Shown here: piece after piece, positions 32,810 through 40,517 of the stretch
Layout of the letters: the number at the start of each line of letters is the position of its first letter
Position numbering within the stretch: the stretch's first letter is position 1
DNA from: an uncultured Flavobacteriales bacterium
GTDB taxonomy: Bacteria; Bacteroidota; Bacteroidia; Flavobacteriales; UBA1820
Direction of reading: 5' to 3'
DNA length: 64,000 nt
Assembly: GCA_938023515.1 (NCBI GenBank)
Contig: CALJDR010000052.1
Location: forward strand, 29,713-93,712
The notes under the pieces: model-generated
Databases searched by the model: none
What the model was told of the DNA's origin: nothing
Seen by the model: the letters and a program-made list of their open reading frames with translations, nothing else
Translations under genes and position numbers: made by a program

Positions 32810-33376
32810 ATGGTTTCGAGAATCGTACGCATACTGCTCATCGCAGCGCTCACCGGATGCTCCGTCTGGCAGTTCTGGGATGCCAATATCGGCAACGGTA
32901 TATTCCTCATCGTGCTGGCGCTTATCGTGCTGTTCACTTACTTCAAGAACGAGTGGATGATCATGGCCCTTCTGGCCATGCGAAAGAACAACGTGGAAAA
33001 AGCGGAAAAACGCCTGATGCATATCAAAGACCCCGACCATGCGCTGGTGCGCAGGGAAAGGGCCTCCTACTATTTCCTGCTGGGCGCCATCCGCTCGCAG
33101 CGCAACATGACGGAGAGTGAAAAACTGTTCAAGAAAGCGCTCGAAATAGGTCTTTCCCGCCAGGAAAAAGCCATGGCCAAATTGCAATTGGCCGCTATCG
33201 CCATGCAGAAAGGCCGCAAACGCGAAGCCGAGATCCTCGTGGCAGAAGCCAAGCGGCTGGATAAAGGCAACCTGCTGGACGAACAGATCGCGATGATCAA
33301 ACAGGGCCTCAAACGCGCCCAGGGACAGCCCGGATTCTACCAGCAGCAACAACTCAAAGGCATAAAACGCCGCTAA
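32810..33376 (+). CDS. Tetratricopeptide-like membrane protein
   Basis: 188 residues. Two membrane helices at the N-terminus (about 5-45), then helical repeats of TPR type (about 55-150): NVEKAEKRLMHIKDPDHALVRRERASYYFLLGAI, MTESEKLFKKALEIGLSRQEKAMAKLQLAAI, and MQKGRKREAEILVAEAKRLDKG. A basic, Gln-rich tail follows. Common in Bacteroidetes with no known role. It is 21 bp after the phosphorylase gene. Confidence 0.75.
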   Translation: MVSRIVRILLIAALTGCSVWQFWDANIGNGIFLIVLALIVLFTYFKNEWMIMALLAMRKNNVEKAEKRLMHIKDPDHALVRRERASYYFLLGAIRSQRNMTESEKLFKKALEIGLSRQEKAMAKLQLAAIAMQKGRKREAEILVAEAKRLDKGNLLDEQIAMIKQGLKRAQGQPGFYQQQQLKGIKRR

Positions 33377-33380
33377 AGAA

Positions 33381-33599
33381 GTGGAACAAAAAGAATTTTC
33401 CCTTGCCGGGGCGGAATATGTGGAGCTGGACAAACTACTGAAACTCCTCCGGTTGGTGGAAAGCGGCGGACAGGCCCACGAATTTATCACGCGGGGGCTC
33501 GTGCGCCGGGACGGAAAAGCGGAAACCCGCAAGCGGGCCAAACTCCGCATAGGCGACGAAGTGGTCTTCAACGGCCATCGGATCAAAATAACGGAATAA
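33381..33599 (+). CDS. S4-domain RNA-binding protein (YbcJ/YaaA-like)
   Basis: 72 residues from a GTG at 33381. It is essentially one S4 domain: YVELDKLLKLLRLVESGGQAHEFITRGLVRRDGKAETRKRAKLRIGDEVVF. Single-S4 proteins of this kind bind RNA or ribosomal material. It starts 4 bp after the TPR gene. Confidence 0.85.
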   Translation: MEQKEFSLAGAEYVELDKLLKLLRLVESGGQAHEFITRGLVRRDGKAETRKRAKLRIGDEVVFNGHRIKITE

Positions 33600-33619
33600 A
33601 GTATAAAACTTCTTTTACC

Positions 33620-33823
33620 ATGAGAACCATGCTGCGTCTGTACATGTTTCTGCTCCCATTGGGGCTTTCCATGCTCATCACGATCCTGATCCTGAAACAT
33701 TTCACAAACATAGACAGTTTCATGGTCGGTTTTTTCGAAGGCATGTCCACCGTATTCATCGTAGTAGGTGCCGCCATATCGATAGGCGCCTGGTGGGGTA
33801 AAAAAGGAACTCCGGCACAATAA
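33620..33823 (+). CDS. Small two-helix membrane protein
   Basis: 67 residues, two membrane helices (about residues 6-25 and 36-58). Not recognised. It follows the S4 gene by 20 bp and is closed by the terminator at 33835-33872, so it is the last gene of the dnaX operon. Confidence 0.6.
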   Translation: MRTMLRLYMFLLPLGLSMLITILILKHFTNIDSFMVGFFEGMSTVFIVVGAAISIGAWWGKKGTPAQ

Positions 33824-33834
33824 GCCGGCTATCT

Positions 33835-33872
33835 AAAAAAGCGGACAGAATATCTTCTGTCCGCTTTTTTTG
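33835..33872 (+). terminator. Terminator of the dnaX-lpxK-punA operon
   Basis: Stem GCGGACAGAA (33841-33850) / TTCTGTCCGC (33855-33864) flanked by an A run and a T run. Confidence 0.9.
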
Positions 33873-33970
33873 TTTTCCAAGGGAAGCGCTTCCTGCCGTC
33901 ATCCGAAAAAAAGGACAAAAAGAGGGCACTAGAGGACGGGCGGACGGATATCCCGCTACCGTTTTTTTTC

Positions 33971-33978
33971 TATCTTTG
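33971..33978 (+). promoter_or_regulatory. pldA: -7 promoter element for phospholipase A
   Basis: TATCTTTG, 27 bp before the ATG at 34006. Confidence 0.6.
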
Positions 33979-34005
33979 TCGTCAACACAGACCTAACAAA
34001 AACAT

Positions 34006-34857
34006 ATGAGAAATTTCGGGTTACTCCTCCTTTTCTCCCTTCTGTCCGTCTCGACCTGGGGACAGGGCAAACTGGCGGAAAAGATAGACCTGTCCCAATT
34101 CCCGCACCGGGACAGCATCCGCCGGGAACTGGAGACCATCCCCTCGTTCGGGATATTCCGCGACAACTATTTCGTCACGGGGACCAACTTCAAGGGTGGC
34201 GGCATCAACGAGAACAACAGCGACGCCAAATTCCAGGTGAGTATCATGCACCGGCTCGTCAAAGGGATCATGCCACACGACATGTATCTGTTCATCACCT
34301 ACTCGCAGCGTTCTTTTTGGGATATCTACAAAAAATCGGCCCCTTTCGAGGAGAACGTATACAATCCGTCTATCGGCATCGGAAACAACATTGTGATTGG
34401 CGACCACGTAGTCGGTGTGGGATTTTTCCAGATAGAACACGAATCGAACGGGCGCGACAGCATCTGGAACCGGAGCTGGAATAAGATCAGCTTTACGGCC
34501 ATCTACGCGCTCAACCGCAACCTGAACTTCCAGTTCAAAGTATGGCTTCCGTTCTGGAAAGCCGATGAAAACAAGGACATCGCCCGGTATGCCGGATACT
34601 GGCACCTGGTGGCGAACTACCAGACCCCCAACCGGCGTTTCTCCTTCACCGGGCAGTATATCAAACGCGGAGGCTGGGACCTGAACGCCAATTTCATGGC
34701 CGAGGCGGCCTTCCGCCTCACCCGCAAGAGCAACCAATACATCTGCATCCAATACTACAACGGGTACGGGGAGAGCCTGCTCGATTACAACGTATTCAGC
34801 GGCTATATCCGCCTGGGTATCGTGATAAAACCCGACAAGTGGTTTAGTATTTATTAA
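34006..34857 (+). CDS. pldA: Outer-membrane phospholipase A
   Basis: 283 residues with a signal peptide (cleavage near GQG, residues 19-21). The body is a beta-barrel of OMPLA type. The catalytic motif FFQIEHESNGRDS gives His145 and Ser147, and Asn159 lies twelve residues on, exactly the spacing of the E. coli His142-Ser144-Asn156 triad. It hydrolyses phospholipids that reach the outer leaflet. The final residue is aromatic (Tyr), as is usual for BAM substrates. Single-gene unit with its own promoter; a terminator shared with pepD follows. Confidence 0.92.
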   Translation: MRNFGLLLLFSLLSVSTWGQGKLAEKIDLSQFPHRDSIRRELETIPSFGIFRDNYFVTGTNFKGGGINENNSDAKFQVSIMHRLVKGIMPHDMYLFITYSQRSFWDIYKKSAPFEENVYNPSIGIGNNIVIGDHVVGVGFFQIEHESNGRDSIWNRSWNKISFTAIYALNRNLNFQFKVWLPFWKADENKDIARYAGYWHLVANYQTPNRRFSFTGQYIKRGGWDLNANFMAEAAFRLTRKSNQYICIQYYNGYGESLLDYNVFSGYIRLGIVIKPDKWFSIY

Positions 34858-34881
34858 TATTTCTGCAAAAGAAGTATCTAT

Positions 34882-34922
34882 AAAAAAACAGGCGGCTCCC
34901 GATGGAAGCCGCCTGCCTTTTT
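34882..34922. terminator. Bidirectional terminator between pldA and pepD
   Basis: AGGCGGCT (34890-34897) pairs with AGCCGCCT (34907-34914), with an A7 run on the left and T run on the right. Confidence 0.8.
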
Positions 34923-34938
34923 ACCGTATAAAACGGAT

Positions 34939-36393
34939 TTACATGCTCTTGAGCACTTCCTTGAGGAAGTCGTAAAAATGTCCTACCGTATCGATCTTTA
35001 CTTTTTCGTCCGGCGAATGCGGGTGCATGATAGTCGGACCGAAGGATACCATATCCATTCCTTCGGGGTACTTGCCGCCTATGATCCCGCACTCGAGACC
35101 GGCATGGCAGGCCGCCACATGGGGTTCTTTCTTGAACATCTTTTTGTAGAGGTCTACCATCTTGAGCAGCACCGGCGAATGCGGGTTGGGCGCCCATCCG
35201 GAATAACCACCGTTCTGTTCTACTTTGCAGCCAGCCAGTTCCAGCGTCGAGCGGATCCCGTTGGCCATTTCCATTTTGGAACTGTCCACCGAAGAACGCG
35301 TGAGGAACGAAACGGCGAACTTGCCGCCGCGCACTTCCACCCGGGCCATATTCGACGAAGTCTGTACCAGGCCTTCCACGTCGGGACTCATGCAGAATAC
35401 ACCGTTAGGCATTGCAGCCAATGCATCCACGACTGCTTTCTGCTCTTTTTCGGGCATTACTTTCTTCGGCGTATCGATCGGTTCGAGAAGGATCTCCATC
35501 CCCTCGTCCACCGTCTTATATTCTTTCTTTATATCGTCCGACAGCGCCTTGAAATGTTTTTTATAGGCGGCTGCCTTTCCTTTGGGCAGGGCGAATTCTG
35601 CGAATGCCTCCCGCGGGATGGCATTGCGCAGCGAACCGCCGTCGAATACCGACAGGCGCAGGCCATATTTGGCCCCGGCACCCCACAACATCCGGTTCAG
35701 CACTTTATTGGCGTTGGCTCGGCCGAGGATGATGTCCATCCCGGAATGCCCGCCTTTCAATCCTTTTACGGTCACTTTGAAACCCTGCATACCGGCAGGA
35801 GTCTTTTCTTCCTTGTATTTCAGGGTACCCAAGGTATCGATACCACCGGCGCAGCCGATGCACAATTCGTTTTCGTCCTCCGTATCGAGGTTAAACATGA
35901 TGCGGCCTTTGAGCATTTTCGGGTCCATCTTGTGGGCGCCCGTCATACCGGTTTCTTCGTCCACAGTAATGAGCACCTCCAAGGCCGGGTGGGCCGCGTC
36001 GGTAGCCGTAAGGATCGCCATCGCAGCAGCTACGCCGATCCCGTTGTCAGCTCCCAGGGTCGTTCCCTTGGCGCGAACCCAGTCACCGTCCACCACGCTC
36101 TGGATACCTTGCTTATCGAAATCGAAAACCGTATCCGAGTTCTTTTGGTGCACCATATCCATATGTCCCTGAAGCACGATGATGGGGGACTTTTCTTTAC
36201 CCTTGGTAGCCGGTTTACGGAATACCACATTACCCATTTCATCGATGGTGGTGTCTATTTTATATTTTTTACCGAACTCTTTAAAGAATGCGACGGCTTT
36301 GGCCTCTTTCTTGGAGCCGCGGGGCACCGCATTGAGGTCTTCGAAATAGTTCCAGATAGCCTTAGGCTCGAGGGAACGAACATCTTTGCTCAT
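34939..36393 (-). CDS. pepD: Aminoacyl-histidine dipeptidase (PepD, M20)
   Basis: 484 residues. Cytosolic zinc peptidase that splits Xaa-His dipeptides such as carnosine. Visible metal ligands: LQGHMDMVHQK (His and Asp), GADNGIGVAAA (bridging Asp), VDEETGMTGA (Glu pair), DTEDENELCIGCAGG and a late His in GHFYDF. The length and EVRGGKFAVSFLTRSS motif fit PepD. Possible promoters lie at 36437-36452 (variant extended motif) and 36504-36511 (TATATTTG). Confidence 0.95.
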   Translation of the reverse strand: MSKDVRSLEPKAIWNYFEDLNAVPRGSKKEAKAVAFFKEFGKKYKIDTTIDEMGNVVFRKPATKGKEKSPIIVLQGHMDMVHQKNSDTVFDFDKQGIQSVVDGDWVRAKGTTLGADNGIGVAAAMAILTATDAAHPALEVLITVDEETGMTGAHKMDPKMLKGRIMFNLDTEDENELCIGCAGGIDTLGTLKYKEEKTPAGMQGFKVTVKGLKGGHSGMDIILGRANANKVLNRMLWGAGAKYGLRLSVFDGGSLRNAIPREAFAEFALPKGKAAAYKKHFKALSDDIKKEYKTVDEGMEILLEPIDTPKKVMPEKEQKAVVDALAAMPNGVFCMSPDVEGLVQTSSNMARVEVRGGKFAVSFLTRSSVDSSKMEMANGIRSTLELAGCKVEQNGGYSGWAPNPHSPVLLKMVDLYKKMFKKEPHVAACHAGLECGIIGGKYPEGMDMVSFGPTIMHPHSPDEKVKIDTVGHFYDFLKEVLKSM

Positions 36394-36503
36394 GTTTTTA
36401 AGTATTTTTGGTTATTGATTTTTTCTTTGATTTTGGCAAAATACAGCGAAAGCCGGCACCATTTAAACTCGTTTGGAAATGCCGAGGCGCATCCTGTATT
36501 CTA

Positions 36504-36511
36504 CAAATATA
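36504..36511 (-). promoter_or_regulatory. -7 promoter element upstream of pepD
   Basis: TATATTTG on the minus strand, about 110 bp before the pepD ATG. A second candidate with the extended motif in altered form (CTTTCGCTGTATTTTG) lies at 36437-36452. The 288-bp gap between 36394 and 36680 holds nothing else that I can see. Confidence 0.4.
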
Positions 36512-36680
36512 TCGTTTTCAAAAGAAAAACCGGCAAGGAAGTTCAAAAAAATCCGGAAACGGTTTGCCCGAAATACTTTGGAAAAAACGTATTCCGGATA
36601 TAAAATACTGGTTTTTAGAAGTATTTAAGCCTTCATCTGCACGCGGAAAATCTGTTTAAAATTCGTGATTACCTGCCGCA

Positions 36681-37019
36681 CTATTCCACCGGCCGGTAAT
36701 CGATAGCCGACTCTTCGTCCGTCCGCTCGATCTTGATGATCACCGGGCGCAGGCCGTCGTTGCACGAACAGATAGCTACCCCCTCTTTGGAGATCCAGTC
36801 CCCATAATAAAACGTACCGGAACCATGCGACAAAGCGAAAACATATTGGTACACCGCTTTCCAGGCTTCGTCGCAAAAACCGTCGGGTTTGGCATAGTCG
36901 GCATAGAATACCTGCCCTTCCTTCATTATCGGGCATTTCGTAAATCCGGGTCCGGCATACTCCCGAGCCAGATCTTTCTGAAGGGTTCTTTTTAGGATCG
37001 TTATCTTGCAGCGTTTCAT
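36681..37019 (-). CDS. TIGR04076 family protein
   Basis: 112 residues. The family pattern is clear: MKRCKITILKRTLQKDLAREY, then CPIMKEGQVFYADYAKPDGFCDEAWKAVYQYVFALSHG and YYGDWISKEGVAICSCNDGLRPVIIKIER. The conserved Cys residues suggest a metal site, which is inference. Role unknown. Last chromosomal gene before the tRNA-Tyr/Gly pair and the integrated element. Confidence 0.85.
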   Translation of the reverse strand: MKRCKITILKRTLQKDLAREYAGPGFTKCPIMKEGQVFYADYAKPDGFCDEAWKAVYQYVFALSHGSGTFYYGDWISKEGVAICSCNDGLRPVIIKIERTDEESAIDYRPVE

Positions 37020-37211
37020 TTTCGGCAGAATTTTTATACTCGTAAATATAGGGTAAAATCCATTCCCAACGCTGCCCTCCCCCCTTTACGGCAAATCATT
37101 TTATTGGCCTGCAAGCTCTCAAATGGCCTTTCATACCCGGCTTTTCCTGAATCCCTTAGCGTTTTTTGCGAAAAAATAGCATACAGGGACTTGCGGATTA
37201 AAAAATATACG

Positions 37212-37219
37212 TATATTTG
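37212..37219 (+). promoter_or_regulatory. -7 promoter element of the tRNA-Tyr/Gly operon
   Basis: TATATTTG, 26 bp before the tRNA-Tyr 5' end. Confidence 0.6.
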
Positions 37220-37245
37220 CAACCGCAACGAAGTTCTTTGCATAC

Positions 37246-37328
37246 GGGCGAATACCAGAGTGGCCAAATGGGGCAGACTGTAAATCTGCTGTCTTACGAC
37301 TACGGTGGTTCGAATCCATCTTCGCCCA
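37246..37328 (+). tRNA. tRNA-Tyr(GTA)
   Basis: Acceptor GGGCGAA/TTCGCCC, anticodon arm GCAGACTGTAAATCTGC with anticodon GTA, long variable arm, T-arm ending GGTTCGAATCC, discriminator A. Confidence 0.95.
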
Positions 37329-37343
37329 CATTTTTCCAAAATT

Positions 37344-37416
37344 GCGGAAGTAGCTCAGTTGGTAGAGCGTCAGCCTTCCAAGCTGAATGTCGCGAGTTCG
37401 AACCTCGTCTTCCGCT
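37344..37416 (+). tRNA. tRNA-Gly(TCC), integration target
   Basis: Acceptor GCGGAAG/CTTCCGC, D-arm GCTCAGTTGGTAGAGC, anticodon arm CAGCCTTCCAAGCTG (anticodon TCC), T-arm GCGAGTTCGAACCTCGT, then encoded CCA. Bases 37371-37393 (anticodon arm and variable loop) are repeated at 57462-57484, so the 3' part of this gene lies inside the inserted element. Confidence 0.95.
37371..37393 (+). repeat. attL core, 23-bp direct repeat in tRNA-Gly
   Basis: Begins CAGCCTTCCAAGCTG and ends ATGTCGC; identical over 23 bp to 57462-57484. The base on each side differs between copies. Confidence 0.85.
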
Positions 37417-37445
37417 CCACTAAAAAAGAGCCCATACGCTTAAAT

Positions 37446-37475
37446 AAAGCCTTTGAAAGCCATTTCAGAGGCTTT
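37446..37475 (+). terminator. Terminator after tRNA-Gly
   Basis: AAAGCCTTTGAAA (37446-37458) pairs with TTTCAGAGGCTTT (37463-37475, one G-T pair), followed by Ts. It resembles the terminator after tRNA-Arg at 2263-2295, although here it lies inside the element. Confidence 0.8.
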
Positions 37476-37546
37476 TTTTATTTTTGCAGCCGAAAACCTC
37501 TCAACCCAAAACTTCAAAAGTGTAGTTATTTCACCAATTTTAAACG

Positions 37547-37554
37547 TATATTTG
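37547..37554 (+). promoter_or_regulatory. -7 promoter element of integrase
   Basis: TATATTTG, 30 bp before the ATG at 37585; it lies within the longer frame and fixes the start. Confidence 0.65.
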
Positions 37555-37584
37555 ACACAAATATGTTACAAGCTTTTTTGTAGT

Positions 37585-38868
37585 ATGGCCACTTTCAGAA
37601 CAGTCGTTTTAAAACATCAGAAAAAATCAGACAACACCTGGAACGTAAAAATATGCGTATACCATCAGGGACAGAGGGCTTACATCCCCACTGAATACTA
37701 CGTGGCACGGGACAAGCTGACCAAAAACTACGCCCTGAACGACCAGTACCTGATAAATATCCTATCTAAAAGGCTGGTAAAATACAACGAGGCTTTTATG
37801 ACGATGGACCAAGCCTCTTCCCTAACGGCCCGTGAACTGGCAGTCGAGCTGGCCGAAATACAGCAAACTCCCCTGCGGGACCGCCATATCGATTTCATCG
37901 CCTTTTCGGAAAGGCATATAGGCAAGATCATCGATGCCGGCGAGAAAAAATACGGGATGCTGTTACAAACAGCTGTGAATACCCTGAAGGATTTCTTCCG
38001 TAAAGATCAGGTCGCAGTGACCGAAATAACCTCACGGTCTCTTCAGGACCTGGAAGAATACATTCGTTCGGATAGGGACATCAAAAGGCTCAACCAGTTC
38101 GGACGGGAGGTGATTCTCCACCGCAAAGGGGCTTCCCAAACGGGAGTCAATGGACTGATGCGTAATATCCGCACGCTTTTCAATGCGTGCCGGGAGGAAT
38201 ATAACGACCCGGAAAGAGGGATCGTCAAGATAAACCACTACCCTTTTGCCAAGTATAAGGTCAAAGCGGATCCGGAAAGCCGTAAACGGAGCTTGTCCGC
38301 CGGTGATATCGCAAAAATAATCCGGATGCCCCGCCCGGACAACGAACGTGCCGCCCTGGCCCGGGATGTATTCCTGCTTTCGTTCTCCCTATTGGGTATG
38401 AATACGGTCGACCTGTACACCTGTACGGATTACACCGACGGGCGTATCGTCTACCGGCGCAAAAAGACGACCAGCCGTCGCCTGGACAATGCGGAAATAT
38501 CAGTCCTTATCCCGGAAGAAATGCGCAATATATTTGAAAGGAACCGGGATGAAACTGGCAAAAAGGTATTCAATTTCTACCAGCGGTACGCGTCGGCTGC
38601 GAACTTTAACAACAATATGAACAAAGGTCTGAAAGATATTGCCGATGCGCTGAAGTTCGAGGTTCCTTTATCCACCTACTATGCGCGCCACAGTTTTGCC
38701 ACTATCGCCCGCAACCAATGCCGTATAAGCATGGACGATGTGGCCCTTTGCCTGAACCATTCCGATGGCGAACACCGGATCACGGATATCTATGTGGCCA
38801 AGGATTGGTCGGTGATAGACGATGCCCAAAGAAAAGTGCTGGATTTTGTAAATGCCGCACTGGGGTGA
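37585..38868 (+). CDS. Tyrosine-type site-specific integrase
   Basis: 427 residues. Arm-binding N-terminal part (ATFRTVVLKHQKKSDNTWNVKI), SAM-like core-binding domain (about 105-215) and catalytic domain (about 240-425). The catalytic region shows YYARHSFATIARN (Arg and His of box II), late His in NHSDGEH and candidate Tyr403 in DIYVAKDW. Box I reads GMNTVDLYTCT, with Asn where classic enzymes have Arg, a form seen often in Bacteroidetes mobile-element integrases. It catalyses integration at tRNA-Gly 190 bp upstream. Transcribed away from the att site, opposite to the tail genes. Confidence 0.92.
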   Translation: MATFRTVVLKHQKKSDNTWNVKICVYHQGQRAYIPTEYYVARDKLTKNYALNDQYLINILSKRLVKYNEAFMTMDQASSLTARELAVELAEIQQTPLRDRHIDFIAFSERHIGKIIDAGEKKYGMLLQTAVNTLKDFFRKDQVAVTEITSRSLQDLEEYIRSDRDIKRLNQFGREVILHRKGASQTGVNGLMRNIRTLFNACREEYNDPERGIVKINHYPFAKYKVKADPESRKRSLSAGDIAKIIRMPRPDNERAALARDVFLLSFSLLGMNTVDLYTCTDYTDGRIVYRRKKTTSRRLDNAEISVLIPEEMRNIFERNRDETGKKVFNFYQRYASAANFNNNMNKGLKDIADALKFEVPLSTYYARHSFATIARNQCRISMDDVALCLNHSDGEHRITDIYVAKDWSVIDDAQRKVLDFVNAALG

Positions 38869-38872
38869 TCGG

Positions 38873-39373
38873 TCAGAACCATCTTTTTTTCCGTCCCCAG
38901 AAAAACAGAGCCGCCCCGGCGCCTAAAATTACAAACACCGTAAAAAAACGCCACATCGCATTGCGTTCCACCGGCAGGGGTGTTTGCTCGTAACTTTCCG
39001 AGATATCCTTTCGGACGGTATCGCGTACGGCCGAGACAACGGCACTGTCCTTCGTGTGGTTCTCTATATCATTCCGTACGGCCGTAAGTTCGGTGATTGT
39101 AGTTGAACGAGGGACAACAACCCGGCCGGAGCTATCGGTTACAGCTTCCGTTACAGTAGTCTGCTGCAGGTGCACCGAAATGCTCCTGTCCCGAAAGAGA
39201 CTGTCCTTCCATGCCATTGCCGCCATACTGTCTTTCCGGATAAAAGAGCGGTCCGTAGAATGCGAACTGTCGGCCGTACGTTTGGCTGCTGAACAAGATG
39301 AGACGGCCCATAAAGCTACTAACAGCCCTATCGCAACCGATAAGGTGGTTCGGTTTGGGAGTCGCCTTTTCAT
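38873..39373 (-). CDS. Candidate single-protein spanin (u-spanin)
   Basis: 166 residues. The N-terminus is a lipoprotein signal, with Cys27 in AVSSCSAAK (outer-membrane anchor). The C-terminus has one membrane helix (about 141-160, FFTVFVILGAGAALFFWG) followed by RKKRWF. A Ser/Thr-rich, helical periplasmic stretch lies between. Lipobox plus C-terminal helix is the layout of u-spanins such as T1 gp11, which fuse inner and outer membranes at lysis. Its ATG overlaps the end of the DUF5675 gene by 4 bp, and it closes the lysis cassette. Confidence 0.65.
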   Translation of the reverse strand: MKRRLPNRTTLSVAIGLLVALWAVSSCSAAKRTADSSHSTDRSFIRKDSMAAMAWKDSLFRDRSISVHLQQTTVTEAVTDSSGRVVVPRSTTITELTAVRNDIENHTKDSAVVSAVRDTVRKDISESYEQTPLPVERNAMWRFFTVFVILGAGAALFFWGRKKRWF

Positions 39374-39777
39374 TTTATTTCGATAGTATTCTTTTCTCCT
39401 TTTCTTTCGGCTTCGGACAGTTTATTGGTGATCGCTATCTCATAGATCGTCGAACCGGTCACTTTCCCCTTTTCGGAATTGACCCCCACCAGGATACAGC
39501 CCGAAGTATCTACAGCCGTATTGCCCCGGTGAATCCGTATCCCGGAAAAGAAAGGAACATCCAGCAGAAGCGGAAGCTTCCGCCCGAATTTCGGAGAATA
39601 AGTAACCTCCACTTTATAGATTCCTGCAGGGATCGCCGTCTTGCCGGGGATTTTGGTCTCGGCCGGCAAGTCCCGGACTTTGTCTTCGAGGGTATCGCAA
39701 AAATAGCGCCCGTCTATCGAAAGACGGCCTATCGTATAATCCTCTCCTTGGTAGATCCTCTTTAGTGTCAGTTCCAT
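39370..39777 (-). CDS. DUF5675 protein, putative endolysin
   Basis: 135 residues from the ATG at 39777. The DUF5675 pattern is clear: TIGRLSIDGRYFCDTLED, KIPGKTAIPAGIYKVEVTYSPKFGRKLP and GIRIHRGNTAVDTSGCILVG. The HRGN..(D)..GCI arrangement recalls the His/Cys site of L,D-transpeptidase-like folds, so a peptidoglycan activity is plausible but not shown. It sits between holin-like and spanin-like genes, where an endolysin is expected, and no other candidate lysin is in the element. A longer start at 39810 overlaps the upstream gene. Confidence 0.75.
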   Translation of the reverse strand: MELTLKRIYQGEDYTIGRLSIDGRYFCDTLEDKVRDLPAETKIPGKTAIPAGIYKVEVTYSPKFGRKLPLLLDVPFFSGIRIHRGNTAVDTSGCILVGVNSEKGKVTGSTIYEIAITNKLSEAERKGEKNTIEIK

Positions 39778-39778
39778 A

Positions 39779-40135
39779 TTAGTACCCTGTTTGTGGTTTG
39801 CGGTATTCACAGGCCCGGCGGTCGCAGTTCTTCAGTTTGAAAGATTCCTCCACGACCTTCAATCGGGCTATTTCCCGTTCTTTTTCCGCTTCGCGCCGGC
39901 GGGCCTCCCCGATCTCTTTGTACAGATTGTCGATCTTCAATTCTTTTTTGTCGAGCTGCACTTCTCTCTTTTCGGCCAATTCGCGCCATTCCTTGGCGTA
40001 AGCGCTCATATTTTCGCCCTCGGCCCGATCGGCATCGGCGTTCTCTTTCCGGCGTCGGGCATTGAAAAACACGATTGTGCCTAATGTTCCGGATGTTATC
40101 ACGAGCGTTATAATGGTCAGTATTTGTTCCATCAT
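39779..40135 (-). CDS. Holin/spanin-like coiled-coil membrane protein
   Basis: 118 residues. One N-terminal membrane helix (about 5-24, LTIITLVITSGTLGTIVFF) and then a long charged coiled coil (about 30-100). This topology is frequent for the small inner-membrane proteins of Bacteroidetes phage lysis cassettes. It precedes the DUF5675 gene by 1 bp. Confidence 0.65.
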   Translation of the reverse strand: MMEQILTIITLVITSGTLGTIVFFNARRRKENADADRAEGENMSAYAKEWRELAEKREVQLDKKELKIDNLYKEIGEARRREAEKEREIARLKVVEESFKLKNCDRRACEYRKPQTGY

Positions 40136-40163
40136 GGTATTTTGCGATTATGATTACGGAAAA

Positions 40164-40364
40164 TCAATCCTGCCACATATCCGCAATACGCCGGATACCC
40201 AGGTATAGCACGATGGATACTACTGTGATATCGATAAGGCTGTAAAATATGCTGCCTCCCAAAATAAACCTGCGAACGCTCCATATCAATACGCCGAAAC
40301 CAGCCGCCATGACCAGAAAACAGAGCATCATTTTTAGGCATTTCTTTTTCATCTTCATTTTCAT
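40164..40364 (-). CDS. Holin-like small membrane protein
   Basis: 66 residues, two membrane helices (about residues 9-28 and 36-57) with a basic N-terminus (MKMKMKKKCLK). Size, charge and place at the head of the lysis genes fit a class II holin. No family recognised. Several in-frame Met codons leave the exact start open. Confidence 0.6.
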   Translation of the reverse strand: MKMKMKKKCLKMMLCFLVMAAGFGVLIWSVRRFILGGSIFYSLIDITVVSIVLYLGIRRIADMWQD

Positions 40365-40382
40365 TTTATCATTCCTGAATTA

Positions 40383-40452
40383 CGGAATATTCCACTGCGG
40401 CCTGGCACCCCAAACCAATATCCTTGCCTGAATCGGCCACAGTGGTATTCCG
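40383..40452. repeat. Long imperfect inverted repeat between lysis and tail genes
   Basis: Left arm 40383-40402 (CGGAATATTCCACTGCGGCC) and right arm 40435-40452 (GGCCACAGTGGTATTCCG) pair with one 2-nt bulge and one mismatch, loop of 32 nt. No T run on either strand follows, so not a plain terminator. The 153-bp gap holds no ORF of note. Confidence 0.5.
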
Positions 40453-40517
40453 CTATACAAATTTCATTTTTCAGGTTCCCATACACGTAACGGCAACCTG
40501 CCGATGATCTTTTTTGG

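Noticed and set aside
31934..33820. 628-codon open frame on the minus strand
   Set aside because: It spans the antisense of punA, the TPR gene, S4 gene and a small gene, all with clear families and tight operon spacing on the plus strand.
34978..36603. 541-codon open frame on the plus strand
   Set aside because: Antisense of pepD; His/Phe-rich product typical of a shadow frame.
37453..37584. In-frame upstream start for the integrase
   Set aside because: It begins inside the tRNA-Gly terminator, and the -7 element at 37547-37554 lies within it.
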